A stretch of 64,000 bases of DNA from Leptolinea tardivitalis (GTDB taxonomy: Bacteria; Chloroflexota; Anaerolineae; Anaerolineales; Anaerolineaceae). The stretch lies in contig NZ_BBYA01000012.1 in NCBI RefSeq assembly GCF_001050275.1, forward strand, positions 1-64,000, read 5' to 3'. Both the position numbers and the translations under genes were made by a program. The notes beneath the pieces were generated by a model, which did no database searches, was not told the origin of the DNA, and saw nothing but the letters and a program-made list of their open reading frames with translations. Below, in pieces: positions 46,732 through 56,541 of this stretch; within the stretch, counting starts at the first letter, position 1, and the number at the start of each line of letters is the position of its first letter.

Positions 46732-47868
46732 ATGAAAGTTGCCATGATTTCACACGGATATGCACCCAGAATTGGAGGAGCCGAACGTCAGTTGGGTGCG
46801 GTTGCTCCTGTGCTTAAGGAAAAAGGAATAGATGTTTCTGTACTTACCCGTCAACTTCCGGGAACTGAACCATACGAAGTGATAGACGGTGTACCGGTAT
46901 ACCGTCTGCCCGTACCAGGATTCAAAGCACTGGCCTCCCTGGCATTCACCTTTTTCGGTTTGAAGACACTGAGAAAAATTAACCCTGATATTATTCATGC
47001 CCATGAGTTGATTTCTCCATCCACTACAGCATTACTGGCGCATTACCTGTTTAAAAAACCCATTGTCCTTAATCCGCATTCAAGCGGGCCATTTGGTGAT
47101 GTTCAAAAAATGAATCACAAATTTCTGGGGCAATGGCGGCTAAAGCAGTTTTGCCAGGAAGCCGCTGCTTTCATTGCGATCAGCGGCGAGATTGATGCCG
47201 AACTGGCCGGTCTGGGGGTTCCCCGATCCCGGCGGCTGCAAATCTCAAATGGCATTGACAGCCGACGGTTTAAGAAACTTGATGATGCCGAACGATTGGA
47301 ATGCCGACGGAAACTGGGTTTACCGGCAGACAGCCGGATTGCGGTGTTTGTCGGCAGGCTGGTTCCCATCAAACGCATTGATATTCTTCTTGCTGCATGG
47401 AAAAATGTGAACCGCATAGATCCACAGGCGCTGCTCTTGCTGATAGGCAGTGGACCGTTGGAAGACGAATTGAAAAAAGATGCACCTGCCGGTGTGCTTT
47501 TCTGCGGCAGCCATGAAGATGTGGCACCCTACCTTCAAGCATCTGACCTGTTTATCCTGACGTCTGATTCAGAAGGCATTCCAGTGTCTCTTTTAGAGGC
47601 CATGTCTTGCGAATTGCCCTGCCTGGCCACTGCCGTTGGGGGTATCCCCGATGTCATCACCCATGAGAAATCCGGATGGCTGGTTCCGGCTGGTGATGTT
47701 GAAGCCGTTCAACTGGCTGTGCAATTGTTGTTCAATGATCCGGCATTGCGGCTGGCATTAGGCAAACATGCGCGGGAAACTATTCTTGAAAAATACACCG
47801 TTGATACTATGGCGCTTCGTTTGAAGAGCCTTTATGAAACATTGATTGCCAACAGGGGGATGCCATGA
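46732..47868 (+). CDS. GT4-family glycosyltransferase
   Basis: A 378-residue GT-B glycosyltransferase. The N-terminus MISHGYAPRIGGAERQLGAV is the classic GGAE glycine loop of GT4 enzymes. Acceptor-side HAHELISPSTTALLAH follows, and the donor side has VFVGRLVPIKRIDILLAAW, LLIGSGPLEDEL and the EX7E motif EGIPVSLLEAMSCELP. It adds one sugar to the repeat unit. Its stop overlaps the start of the GT2 gene by 4 bp. Confidence 0.93.
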   Translation: MKVAMISHGYAPRIGGAERQLGAVAPVLKEKGIDVSVLTRQLPGTEPYEVIDGVPVYRLPVPGFKALASLAFTFFGLKTLRKINPDIIHAHELISPSTTALLAHYLFKKPIVLNPHSSGPFGDVQKMNHKFLGQWRLKQFCQEAAAFIAISGEIDAELAGLGVPRSRRLQISNGIDSRRFKKLDDAERLECRRKLGLPADSRIAVFVGRLVPIKRIDILLAAWKNVNRIDPQALLLLIGSGPLEDELKKDAPAGVLFCGSHEDVAPYLQASDLFILTSDSEGIPVSLLEAMSCELPCLATAVGGIPDVITHEKSGWLVPAGDVEAVQLAVQLLFNDPALRLALGKHARETILEKYTVDTMALRLKSLYETLIANRGMP

Positions 47869-49064
47869 TCGTGTTCTTTTTCTGGTTATCCATCTTCATC
47901 ATTGTCTATACCTATGCCGGTTACCCGGCTTTGCTCTATCTACTGGGAAAAGCCTGCAGGAAAACGAAGGAATATGAAGACTACGAACCATCCATCACAT
48001 TGTTAATTGCTGCCTATAATGAGGAAGATTTTATCCGCCGCAAATTGGATAATTCTCTCAACCTGGATTATCCGTCAGAAAAGTTACAGATTCTGGTTGT
48101 GGCAGATGGTTCGACAGATAAAACAGCCGAAATTGTGCAAACCTATGAAAGCAGGCATGTGGAACTGTGTTTCCAACCTCAGCGGCAGGGAAAACTGGCT
48201 GCCATTGACCGGGCTATGGCTTTTGCCCGGGGAGATATTGTCCTGTTTTCTGATGCAAACAATATTTATGAACCGGGAACGTTGAAATCCCTGGTTGTTC
48301 CATTCTCTGATCCAACTGTTGGTGGAGTGAGTGGAGCCAAACATATCATCAAGGATGAAAATACACTGGGAGAATCAGAAGGACTGTATTGGAAATATGA
48401 ATCCTTCATAAAGAAGCAGGAAACCCGCCTGGGTTCTTGTAGCGGTGTGAGCGGAGAAATCTTCGCCATCCGGCGGGCTTTGTATGAGCCGGCGCCCCGC
48501 CACATCATCAATGATGATTTCTACCTGGCCATGCGTTTGTTACGCCGGGGATATCGCATTGTCTATGTGCCTCAGGCCCGATCCTTTGAACGGACATCTT
48601 ACTCGAAAAAAGATGAGATCATCCGCCGCAAACGCATCAACGCTGGCCGTTACCAGGCTTTGCGGTATTTCAGACAGATCTTTCCCCTTAAATATCCACG
48701 GCTCATGTGGCAGGTGATTTCTCACAAAGTTTTCCGCCTGCTGCTGCCATTTGCCATGATTGTCGCCTTCTTAACCAACGGACTGGCGCTTGTTCCCGGG
48801 TTAAGTAAGGGCGAACCTTCTATCTTACGGTTGACATTTCCTTTTAATTGGATAATCTTTAGTATACAAAGCCTGTTTTATCTACTGTCTGTCATCGGAA
48901 ACATATCTGCCGGTAAGCAGGGGAAACTCGTTTATCTACCCACGTTTCTGGTAAATAGCAATATTGCCTCATTTCAAGGCTTCCTTCAATTCATTAAGGG
49001 TAATGAGACCGCTTTATGGGAAAAGGTGAAGCGGGCTGACAATGGGGAACAGATCAATGCCTAG
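47865..49064 (+). CDS. membrane GT2-family glycosyltransferase
   Basis: This 399-residue processive-type GT2 enzyme has an N-terminal membrane helix (about 2-20), then a GT-A domain: LLIAAYNEEDFIRRKLDNSL, LVVADGSTDKT, the DxD-like LFSDANNIYEP, a TED-like NDDFYLAMRLLRRG, and the (Q/R)xxRW-like RRKRINAGRYQ. Three or four C-terminal membrane helices follow (about 285-380). It resembles hyaluronan/IcaA-type synthases but lacks the size and PilZ domain of BcsA. It may form a polymer backbone or add a single sugar. The orphan BcsB-like gene lies two genes downstream. Confidence 0.88.
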   Translation: MIVFFFWLSIFIIVYTYAGYPALLYLLGKACRKTKEYEDYEPSITLLIAAYNEEDFIRRKLDNSLNLDYPSEKLQILVVADGSTDKTAEIVQTYESRHVELCFQPQRQGKLAAIDRAMAFARGDIVLFSDANNIYEPGTLKSLVVPFSDPTVGGVSGAKHIIKDENTLGESEGLYWKYESFIKKQETRLGSCSGVSGEIFAIRRALYEPAPRHIINDDFYLAMRLLRRGYRIVYVPQARSFERTSYSKKDEIIRRKRINAGRYQALRYFRQIFPLKYPRLMWQVISHKVFRLLLPFAMIVAFLTNGLALVPGLSKGEPSILRLTFPFNWIIFSIQSLFYLLSVIGNISAGKQGKLVYLPTFLVNSNIASFQGFLQFIKGNETALWEKVKRADNGEQINA

Positions 49065-50193
49065 TTCAACTCCGCGGTTGTTTGTTTCATTAATCGGTGA
49101 TATTCAGAATGAACCTTCTGCCCAGGTGAAGTATGGGCATTTCTTGAAAGCGTTAGAAACCCAATTTAAACTGGTCGTTTATGATGCCACCCTCCGCGGA
49201 TTTCCACGGTTAGTCAATCAGATGCAGGTTTTCCATCCTGATATAACCCTGTGGAAAGAGCGGTTTTATCAAAATGTGCCTGCGTTCAAAATGCGCTCTG
49301 AAAAAATGGCCGCCGCCCTGAAAAAGGAAATCGGCCGTGTGGATGCCATTTTCCAGATCGGTGTTTTATGGGATACCCTGTGGAAGGATGCTCCGATACC
49401 CAGTGTGATTTACACAGATTACACGAGCACTCTGGCCAGCCGTAAACCCGAATGGGGACGCAGCCCTTTGAGCCCGGCTGATCTGGCAGCCTGGCTGTCA
49501 ATGGAGAAGAAGGCCTACCAGCGGTCATCCCACATTTGCACACGTGGTCAATATGTGCGCCAATCTGTCATCAACGATTATGGAATTCCAGAAACAAAAG
49601 TAACCGCCATTGGCGGAGGGGTCAATTTTGGTGCCCTTCCTGAACCATCCAACAGACCTTTATCGTCTTCACCGACCATTTTGTTTATTGGCAAAGATTT
49701 TCTTCGTAAAGGTGGAGATGTGCTTATTCGTGCTTTTCAGAAAGTCCGCAAATCAGCACCGGATGCCCGGCTGGTGATGATGACGGCCGGAATCCCACAG
49801 GAGCAGTATGATCTGACCGGGGTTGAAATCATTGAACCCACCTGGAACCGCGAAAAGATCTGTGAGTTATACCGTGGAGCAGATTGTTTTGTCCTGCCCT
49901 CACGTCTGGAAACATGGGGTGATGTCATTCTGGAAGCCATGTCTTTTGGACTACCGTGCATCGGGGTTTCCGGAGAAGCCATGAGTGAGATTATTGAAGA
50001 CGGCAGAACCGGGTTGGTCATTCCTCCTAACGATGAAGACGCATTGGAAAAAGCTCTCCTATGGCTGCTATCAAACAGGGAGAATGCCAGACAATATGGT
50101 TCTGCCGCTCGCGAGCGTGTTGAAACGCTGTATACATGGGAAGTTGTTTCAAAAAAATTGGTTCCAATTGTCATATCGGCCATTCGTTCATAA
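49042..50193 (+). CDS. GT4-family glycosyltransferase
   Basis: A 383-residue GT-B glycosyltransferase. The donor-binding half shows ILFIGKDFLRKGGDVLIRAF, VEIIEPTWNREKICELYRGA and the EX7E motif ETWGDVILEAMSFGLPCIG. The N-terminal acceptor half is more divergent than in its neighbours. The frame opens at ATG 49042 and overlaps the GT2 stop by 23 bp; ATG 49057, overlapping by 8 bp, is an equally good start. It belongs to the same operon. Confidence 0.88.
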   Translation: MGNRSMPSSTPRLFVSLIGDIQNEPSAQVKYGHFLKALETQFKLVVYDATLRGFPRLVNQMQVFHPDITLWKERFYQNVPAFKMRSEKMAAALKKEIGRVDAIFQIGVLWDTLWKDAPIPSVIYTDYTSTLASRKPEWGRSPLSPADLAAWLSMEKKAYQRSSHICTRGQYVRQSVINDYGIPETKVTAIGGGVNFGALPEPSNRPLSSSPTILFIGKDFLRKGGDVLIRAFQKVRKSAPDARLVMMTAGIPQEQYDLTGVEIIEPTWNREKICELYRGADCFVLPSRLETWGDVILEAMSFGLPCIGVSGEAMSEIIEDGRTGLVIPPNDEDALEKALLWLLSNRENARQYGSAARERVETLYTWEVVSKKLVPIVISAIRS

Positions 50194-50235
50194 ATTGACT
50201 CAAACGGGAGGTGCGTATAAAAACGCAGGAAGAAT

Positions 50236-52611
50236 ATGAGAAGAATAATCCCAATTTCTATTATTACAATTTTGGTACTCCTGGTCTTTTCTGTTGTACC
50301 TGCTGCCGCCCAGGTGCCGATTTCTACACCAACACCCGGGGTAAGCCCAACTCCCACAAAATTCCCGCTGCAACAGGGTACGGATGTATATTCATTCAGC
50401 AATCTGGGCAAGATTGATCAGATTATGAATGGACCGTACGATTCCCTGTGGGTTAATTTCAGCGTACCCAACAACTGGCAATTAAACGATGGTGCTTCCA
50501 TTCAATTGCATTTGAATAACAGCTTCAACACATCGTCAACATTAAGTGAAGCTGAACTGATTAAAGCCACGGGTGCCACCCTAGACGTTGAATTCAATGG
50601 TGTATGGTTGACAACGTTGCTGCTCAACTGGAGCGGAGAAAAAGTAATCAATGTTCCCATCAGCCCCCGTTCCATTTTCAACAGCACCAATGGTCAACAT
50701 TATGTAGCTCTTTACCTGAATGCGGCCATTGACTGCAACATCGATCATCAGACTACTGTGGCAGTACTGTCAGATTCAAGCCTGAAATTGTCTCATGATA
50801 TGGTTGTGCCGAAGGTGAACCTTTCGCAATTCCCCATCCCTTTGTATCAAGACAGCGCCTTCTTTGCCAATACCATTATTGCACCTTCTGCCGCCGCTGC
50901 GCCTACCCCGACGGCCAGCCTGAACGGCCAGAATATTAATACAGGCCTGTTCAGTGCCACCACCCAGGTTGCTGTACCCCCCGCCGTAATGGTCACACGC
51001 GACAACCCGGATCTGGCCGAGCTGCAATCGGCGTTGATCATCAATGCCGGACTTGGAAGAATTTCTAACGGCAATTTACCGCTGACCACCATACCCATCA
51101 GCAAATTGACTGAAGACATCAAGAAATCTGCCCACTTGATTTTTGTGGGAAAGGGACCTGAATTTTCTGTATTAAAGAGTGCCAATCTGCCAACAGTGTA
51201 TGATGGCGTTTCGTTTAAAACCCCGAAAGCTGTGGCAGATGACGGCTTGATTCCGGAAGTGGTATCGCCGTGGGATACATCGAAAGTAATCTTGATTGTG
51301 AGTGGTGACAGTGATGCCGGTATCTTGAAGGCGGCCAAAGCGGTCAGTTCAGGTGTCATCATGCCGAGTGACCGCAATGATCTGGCGATTGTATCCAACG
51401 TCATCCCGGGCAAGCTGATAACCACCGTCAATGATGATCGCACACTGGCGGATCTCAAGTATGACACTATCAGGCTGGATGGAACCGGGGTGCGTAACTA
51501 CAAATATCTGTTCCTGATTCCACCGGGACAGATGCTGCGGAATGATGCTTACCTGAAGCTGTCTTTCACGAATTCTCCGTTCCTTGACCAGGGCCAATCG
51601 GCATTATCTGTGTATATCAATAACCAGGCTATCGGCGGAGTTCGTTACTCGGTTGAAAGCTCACGGTCCATTGTAACAGAACAGATCAACATTCCCGGTT
51701 ACCTTCTGCGGGCCGGTATGAACCAGTTAACCATAGAAACAGATCACAAACCGATGAATTACTGCTCTGGTTCAGTTACCTCCAATCTTTGGACGAGCAT
51801 CTCCAACCAATCACTCCTGCATATTCCCCTTACTCCGGTGACGCCGGGAATTGTCAAGCAAACCACCCTGGCCAATTTCCTTGATTTCTTGAGCACTTCG
51901 CCCACGTTGGAATCGACCGGATTTATTGTGGCCAAAAATTCTCCCGATGCGATTAAAACGGCTGCCCAGATTGCCTATCAACTTGGCAGCGTGATGACTG
52001 GTGACATGGTGGAATTGGATGCGGCCTATGCAGATGCTGTTCCGGAGGAATTCAAAAAAGATCACGACCTTGTCATTATTGGAAGAGCCAGTCAGTTGCC
52101 TATTCTGGCTGATCTGGGAAGCAACCTCCCGGCCCAGTTTGATAAGGGAAGTGATGTAGCCCAGGAAACGGTGTTCCGGGTTATTTATCGAATTCCGCCC
52201 AATATCAGTGTCGGGTACCTGGAATTACTTGCAACCCCGTGGAATTCGGCGCGCAACATTCTGGCAGTTCTTGGATCAACAGATGAAGGTCTGGGTTACT
52301 CTGCCAATGCACTGCTGGTAGATCAAACCCAGAAGAAACTGGGTGGCAATTTTGCCGTTATTCGTAATGATCAGGTTCTCACCGGCGATACGCGCCTGGG
52401 TACTGGAACCGGCAACATTTCATCCACACTGATACCTGGAGCCACCATACTGACTCAGGTTCCCACCGACCTGCCCACACTGGCACCAAAGGAAGCGATT
52501 CCATTTGCGAACCGTACAGATTGGATTTTACCGGCTGTAGCTGGTTTCTCCATTTTGACTGTGCTGATCATCGTTGTTGTTATTCTGACATCCAGGCGAA
52601 AGAACCTGTAA
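50236..52611 (+). CDS. BcsB-like protein, no BcsA nearby
   Basis: This 791-residue exported protein has a signal peptide (about 1-26, ending AAA), a Pro/Thr-rich segment, two BcsB-type modules and one C-terminal membrane helix (about 765-785). Resemblance to BcsB, the extracytoplasmic partner of cellulose synthase, rests on alternating carbohydrate-binding jelly-roll segments (LDVEFNGVWLTTLLL, LSVYINNQAIGGVRYS), flavodoxin-like segments (LIFVGKGPEFSVLK, LVIIGRASQLPILADLGS) and a membrane anchor. BcsB normally pairs with BcsA; only the 399-residue GT2 is nearby. It may escort the polymer outside the membrane. Confidence 0.82.
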   Translation: MRRIIPISIITILVLLVFSVVPAAAQVPISTPTPGVSPTPTKFPLQQGTDVYSFSNLGKIDQIMNGPYDSLWVNFSVPNNWQLNDGASIQLHLNNSFNTSSTLSEAELIKATGATLDVEFNGVWLTTLLLNWSGEKVINVPISPRSIFNSTNGQHYVALYLNAAIDCNIDHQTTVAVLSDSSLKLSHDMVVPKVNLSQFPIPLYQDSAFFANTIIAPSAAAAPTPTASLNGQNINTGLFSATTQVAVPPAVMVTRDNPDLAELQSALIINAGLGRISNGNLPLTTIPISKLTEDIKKSAHLIFVGKGPEFSVLKSANLPTVYDGVSFKTPKAVADDGLIPEVVSPWDTSKVILIVSGDSDAGILKAAKAVSSGVIMPSDRNDLAIVSNVIPGKLITTVNDDRTLADLKYDTIRLDGTGVRNYKYLFLIPPGQMLRNDAYLKLSFTNSPFLDQGQSALSVYINNQAIGGVRYSVESSRSIVTEQINIPGYLLRAGMNQLTIETDHKPMNYCSGSVTSNLWTSISNQSLLHIPLTPVTPGIVKQTTLANFLDFLSTSPTLESTGFIVAKNSPDAIKTAAQIAYQLGSVMTGDMVELDAAYADAVPEEFKKDHDLVIIGRASQLPILADLGSNLPAQFDKGSDVAQETVFRVIYRIPPNISVGYLELLATPWNSARNILAVLGSTDEGLGYSANALLVDQTQKKLGGNFAVIRNDQVLTGDTRLGTGTGNISSTLIPGATILTQVPTDLPTLAPKEAIPFANRTDWILPAVAGFSILTVLIIVVVILTSRRKNL

Positions 52612-52636
52612 AAACTATATATAATCAATAGTACGT

Positions 52637-52668
52637 AATAGTCTCCAGTCCAATGACTGGAGACTATT
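52637..52668. terminator. perfect 14-bp hairpin after the BcsB-like gene
   Basis: AATAGTCTCCAGTC (52637-52650) pairs perfectly with GACTGGAGACTATT (52655-52668), loop CAAT. Only a weak T-rich stretch follows (CCAATCTTT). The stem contains a false ATG start of the next frame. Confidence 0.65.
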
Positions 52669-52697
52669 CCAATCTTTATATTAACGAAGAGAACAAC

Positions 52698-53714
52698 ATG
52701 ACAACAAGCGCCTGGAAAAATTCACTCCTATCCATAATGGAACGGGTGGGTGTGATTAACCTTCTTCAAAGAACCGGGTCGAATGACCGCAATTCTCTTT
52801 ACATATTGACCTACCATCGGGTGGAAAGGCCTGCTGAAATACCGTGGTTAAGTGAGGCTGATATCAACGTAACCCCCGAAATGTTTGAAGAACAGATGAA
52901 GTTTCTATCAGCCAGGTACCATCCTGTGTCCATCGAAGAGGTGTTGGATGCCGCGCATGGAGGGACCCCGCTGCCCGGAGATGCTGTTCTGGTGACGGTG
53001 GATGACGGCTACCGTAGTTTTTATGACACCATTCAACCCGTGTGCCAGACCTACGGTATTTCACCATTATTATTCGTTTCCACTGCTTTTGTTGAAAAAG
53101 GAACATTCTGGTGGGATAAGGTTTATCAGATAGTTTTTCTTTCCGGTCTTAATGAGTTGGATACTCCCATCGGACGGCGGTCTATTGCTACGTTGAAGGA
53201 AAAACAGTATGTCTTGCGGGAATTATTGCAGGCATTAAAAAATGTTTCCTTCAGCCAATTAACCGAATGGGTGGATCCAATCCATTCGGAACTCGTGCAT
53301 CTTTCTGAAGACCAGGAACACAATACTGTTACATGGGATGAATTACGTGAACTGCGTGCCAAAGGCGTGGCTGTGGCATCTCACACCCATACCCATCCCT
53401 TATTGACTCGCATCTCATTGGAAGAAGCCCGGCGAGAAGTTAAAGTTTCTCAAGAATTGATAAAGAGGGAGCTCGGTACAGCTCTGCCGGTTTTTGCCTT
53501 TCCAGATGGAAAGATGCGGGCGGTTAATCAAAACCTGATCGACATGTTGAATTCTGAAGGCTTTGAACTGGTCTTCCTTTTACAGGATGGGCGTGCCAGA
53601 TTGCATCCCGAAAACAGATTCCACACCCTCCCGCGGCTGGCTATGTGGCCAGATCAGACCTTGCCGCAGTTTCACCTGCGATTGACCCCATTGATCAATT
53701 GGATGTCTTCTTAA
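52698..53714 (+). CDS. NodB-type polysaccharide deacetylase
   Basis: This 338-residue protein is the second CE4 deacetylase of the island. Motif 1 is VTVDDGYRSFYD with the catalytic Asp pair, motif 2 ASHTHTHPLL with the metal His residues, and FAFPDGKMR lies at motif 3. There is no clear signal peptide. The start at ATG 52698 is preferred because GAAGAGAACAAC precedes it; the longer frame from 52653 would begin inside the hairpin. It probably deacetylates the polymer or an intermediate, exposing amines that could be substituted. Confidence 0.88.
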   Translation: MTTSAWKNSLLSIMERVGVINLLQRTGSNDRNSLYILTYHRVERPAEIPWLSEADINVTPEMFEEQMKFLSARYHPVSIEEVLDAAHGGTPLPGDAVLVTVDDGYRSFYDTIQPVCQTYGISPLLFVSTAFVEKGTFWWDKVYQIVFLSGLNELDTPIGRRSIATLKEKQYVLRELLQALKNVSFSQLTEWVDPIHSELVHLSEDQEHNTVTWDELRELRAKGVAVASHTHTHPLLTRISLEEARREVKVSQELIKRELGTALPVFAFPDGKMRAVNQNLIDMLNSEGFELVFLLQDGRARLHPENRFHTLPRLAMWPDQTLPQFHLRLTPLINWMSS

Positions 53715-53724
53715 AGATTTCTAT

Positions 53725-54972
53725 CTATTTTGGATTAATCTCGGCTGCGTGACTGTACGGATTAACCCATACTTTGCCGTTGGTAAAATCCCGGCTCCAG
53801 GTCTGGCCGTCAGACTGATAGGGACCCAGTGGAACGCCCAGATTGTAACTGTAATTATCGTAGTACCAGTTGTGATTGTACGATGAGCCATTAATATACC
53901 GGAAATATGCATTTCCATTGTTCACCAGCAGGTATGAGGCTAAAGAAAATACCTGTCTTGAGGTGTCAGATTGTTCACCCTGTGAGACCAGAATGATCGT
54001 CTTTCCCATAGCCTGGGTTTTCTCGGCCAAATCCAATTGCATCTGCCATTCCAGTGGATCCCTGTACTCGTCGTTCCATCCGACAGCGAAATCTTCCAGC
54101 ATGGCGCCGTCAAGATATTGCATATACCGCAACCAGACGGATGGATCTTTAACCGCAATAATGTTGGCATATAACGGACGGTTGTTCGGCTGGAAATACC
54201 CTGTATAGAGAAACCGGAGGTTATCTTCGATCATATCCACATAAGATGCGTCTGTGAGGGAAGGATCGGGTTCTGATCCGTATTCATACGGTTTGTAAAT
54301 ACTGGCTTCCACGTTATCCAGAAATACTCCGTCCCAACCGTATTGTTCCATGAACACCCTGGCGCGCTGCAGCCAGAAATCCCGCCAACCCTGGTTGGAT
54401 GGGTCCATTAAGACACTGCCATTGTGCTTGTCAATGATTTCGCCTGACGCACTCTTCAAGAACCAGTCAGGATGTTGCTGAAGGATCTGGCAGTAATCAC
54501 CCCTTTCTGTTGCCACCTGATCTGGTGAAGGCCCAGATGTGCAGGATCCTGGATTTTTAATGGCAGCAAGATAGAGGTATTGCAGAATGGGCGTCTTTAT
54601 ACCCGCCAATTTCATGGTATCACGGATATTTTCGTCTCCGTGTGTAAGGATAAACCTGGAATATGTCTGTGCCACTGCCGCCAGGTCACTGTTGGATGGA
54701 CTGTTGTAGAACCAGGCCAGTTGGATCGCCCTGTAATCATTTCCATAGTTTACGACCGGTGTTGGTGGTTGCAGTGTGGGATGAGGCACTGTGGCATCCG
54801 CAACAGTTGGCTTTATCGAAGGTATGGGGGTTTTTCTGATAGGTTGTTCCGTTGCCTGTTGCGATGGTTGCGGTGGTTGTTGCGAAGTTTCCAATAAACA
54901 ACCGGAAATCAAAAGAAGTAGAACGATCAGAATTGCCGGGAAAAACTTGCATCCATGAGGGTGAGAATCCAT
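53725..54972 (-). CDS. lipoprotein with GHL15-type glycoside hydrolase domain
   Basis: This 415-residue protein has a lipobox (LLLISGC), a Gln/Pro/Thr-rich linker and a TIM-barrel-like catalytic region (about 85-400). The region resembles the GHL15/DUF4350-type putative glycoside hydrolases. Visible features are FILTHGDENIRDTM, GWRDFWLQRARVFMEQYGWDGVFLDNVEAS with likely catalytic Asp residues, and MLEDFAVGWNDEYRD. The start ATG 54972 has AAGGA upstream at proper spacing. As an outward-facing surface enzyme in the exopolysaccharide island it may trim or release the polymer. The assignment to GHL15 is by resemblance. Confidence 0.72.
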   Translation of the reverse strand: MDSHPHGCKFFPAILIVLLLLISGCLLETSQQPPQPSQQATEQPIRKTPIPSIKPTVADATVPHPTLQPPTPVVNYGNDYRAIQLAWFYNSPSNSDLAAVAQTYSRFILTHGDENIRDTMKLAGIKTPILQYLYLAAIKNPGSCTSGPSPDQVATERGDYCQILQQHPDWFLKSASGEIIDKHNGSVLMDPSNQGWRDFWLQRARVFMEQYGWDGVFLDNVEASIYKPYEYGSEPDPSLTDASYVDMIEDNLRFLYTGYFQPNNRPLYANIIAVKDPSVWLRYMQYLDGAMLEDFAVGWNDEYRDPLEWQMQLDLAEKTQAMGKTIILVSQGEQSDTSRQVFSLASYLLVNNGNAYFRYINGSSYNHNWYYDNYSYNLGVPLGPYQSDGQTWSRDFTNGKVWVNPYSHAAEINPK

Positions 54973-55074
54973 CCGCACGTCCTTATTTTCATTAAAGTAC
55001 TTTTGCCTGCTAGAGGCTGACTTTTATTGTACCAACCCGTAAGAGGGATAAACCATAATACCGGTGTAAAAAAC

Positions 55075-56541
55075 TCATTCTGCGTGTTTGCACAGAACGG
55101 TTCGTACAGTGGATTGGAATAGAATGTAATAATCCATCCAGACAGACCAGTTGCGGATGTAATATTCGTCAAGGTGTATGCGGGTTGCTGCGGTCAGTCT
55201 CTGACTGCCCGTACAATCCGCCAGACTGTTGATGCCAGGCAGGACTTCTTTATAAAGATTATGGTACTCCTTTAAGATAGATGAATCAACGGTCAAATAG
55301 CCTGGTCCGGTCAGACTCATTTCGCCTTTGGCAACATTCCACCATTGTGGCAGGGTCACGAGCCTGGAGCGGAGTAAAAACCTGCCCAGGCGTGTGGAGG
55401 GTGGCGTATTCTCCGGTGGATTGCTGGTAGCCTGCCTTGAAAATCGCGCGGAGGTTTCCATATCTGTATCCGGCAGATTATCGGACCGGTCAACCAGAGA
55501 CGTCCGGAACAATCGGATTTTTATCATTTTTCCGTTACGCCCGATGATGGAGCGGGAGCGGAAAATGCCGCGCGGAGATTCCAGCTTCAAAAGCAGGCAA
55601 AGGATAAGGAAAACGGGGATGAATACAGGAAGGGTGAGCAGGAGTATCAAAAGATCACCCAGCCGTTTGACTGTTTTTCCCCAGAGACCCAGAAGATTCT
55701 GACCAATTTCATACCCGAGCATCTCGCCAATATTGTATGGCCGCAGCCACAGGCTTTTAATCTGGTTTGCCTGAGAGACGATCACCAGATGCCGGAAACG
55801 CAACCTCTTTTCCAATTGAATCATCGTGACGAATTCTTCATTGATCTCACCGGTCACCAGAATGGCTATCGGGACGGCTTTGAATAGCTCGACCATCTCG
55901 GGATGTTCCAATAAATCGGCGGATCGAATCAGGGGAACCCGGGGTGATTCATTGCGGTCATACATCCGCCGGTCGACAACAATAACAGGAAAGAGCCCGG
56001 AGGTGGAATTTTGGATGAGGTAATCAGCAATTTCATACCCGGCGGGTCCGTACCCGAATATCACCACCGGGATATTCCACAGGGAACTACCGGAAAAGAT
56101 CCGTCGGGTAATTTCGCGCCCGAAAGGAATAAGTATGACAGAAAATACCCAGCCAGAAATCAAAAAAAGTAGAAATCTTTCATCTTTCATTACCGTTAAG
56201 TTGAAGTAAAACGCTATCAATAGAAAAAAGAACAGGATTCCAAGAGTGATTCGCTGCAATTCCTGAATGGGGGAAATGTCTATAGAATATGCCCCGGCTA
56301 TCCATAAGATGAAAATGAAGAGAACTACCAATGACACAACCATTGGAAGATCCATCGGGATGGAATAGTGGGAGAAATAATAAGAAAACAGACAGGCGCA
56401 CCCGACAGCAAGAATCAGCTGCCAGGCATCCGAAAAGGACAGGAATACATAGCGAAAAATAAACGGATTCTGATCCCAGAAGTGTTTCCGAAGGTCAGGA
56501 TAGGTTGAATGGTACAGCGTCTTTTCAGGTATCTTGTGCAT
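55075..56541 (-). CDS. WcaJ/WbaP-like phosphoglycosyl transferase lacking the catalytic Asp-Glu
   Basis: This 488-residue protein has five N-terminal membrane helices (about 35-165), a CoA-binding/Rossmann-like domain (IPVVIFGYGPAGYEIADYL) and a C-terminal sugar-transferase domain. In active enzymes the sequence reads LDELPQ; here it is RLVTLPQ (Val395-Thr396), so the Asp-Glu pair is gone. The GPRP motif is replaced by GPGY. KIRLFRTSLVD and NVAKGEMSLTGP are kept. It is likely inactive as a transferase and might act as a scaffold, unless activity uses other residues. The ATG at 56541 has AAGGA upstream; the TTG at 56562 is less likely. Confidence 0.85.
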   Translation of the reverse strand: MHKIPEKTLYHSTYPDLRKHFWDQNPFIFRYVFLSFSDAWQLILAVGCACLFSYYFSHYSIPMDLPMVVSLVVLFIFILWIAGAYSIDISPIQELQRITLGILFFFLLIAFYFNLTVMKDERFLLFLISGWVFSVILIPFGREITRRIFSGSSLWNIPVVIFGYGPAGYEIADYLIQNSTSGLFPVIVVDRRMYDRNESPRVPLIRSADLLEHPEMVELFKAVPIAILVTGEINEEFVTMIQLEKRLRFRHLVIVSQANQIKSLWLRPYNIGEMLGYEIGQNLLGLWGKTVKRLGDLLILLLTLPVFIPVFLILCLLLKLESPRGIFRSRSIIGRNGKMIKIRLFRTSLVDRSDNLPDTDMETSARFSRQATSNPPENTPPSTRLGRFLLRSRLVTLPQWWNVAKGEMSLTGPGYLTVDSSILKEYHNLYKEVLPGINSLADCTGSQRLTAATRIHLDEYYIRNWSVWMDYYILFQSTVRTVLCKHAE

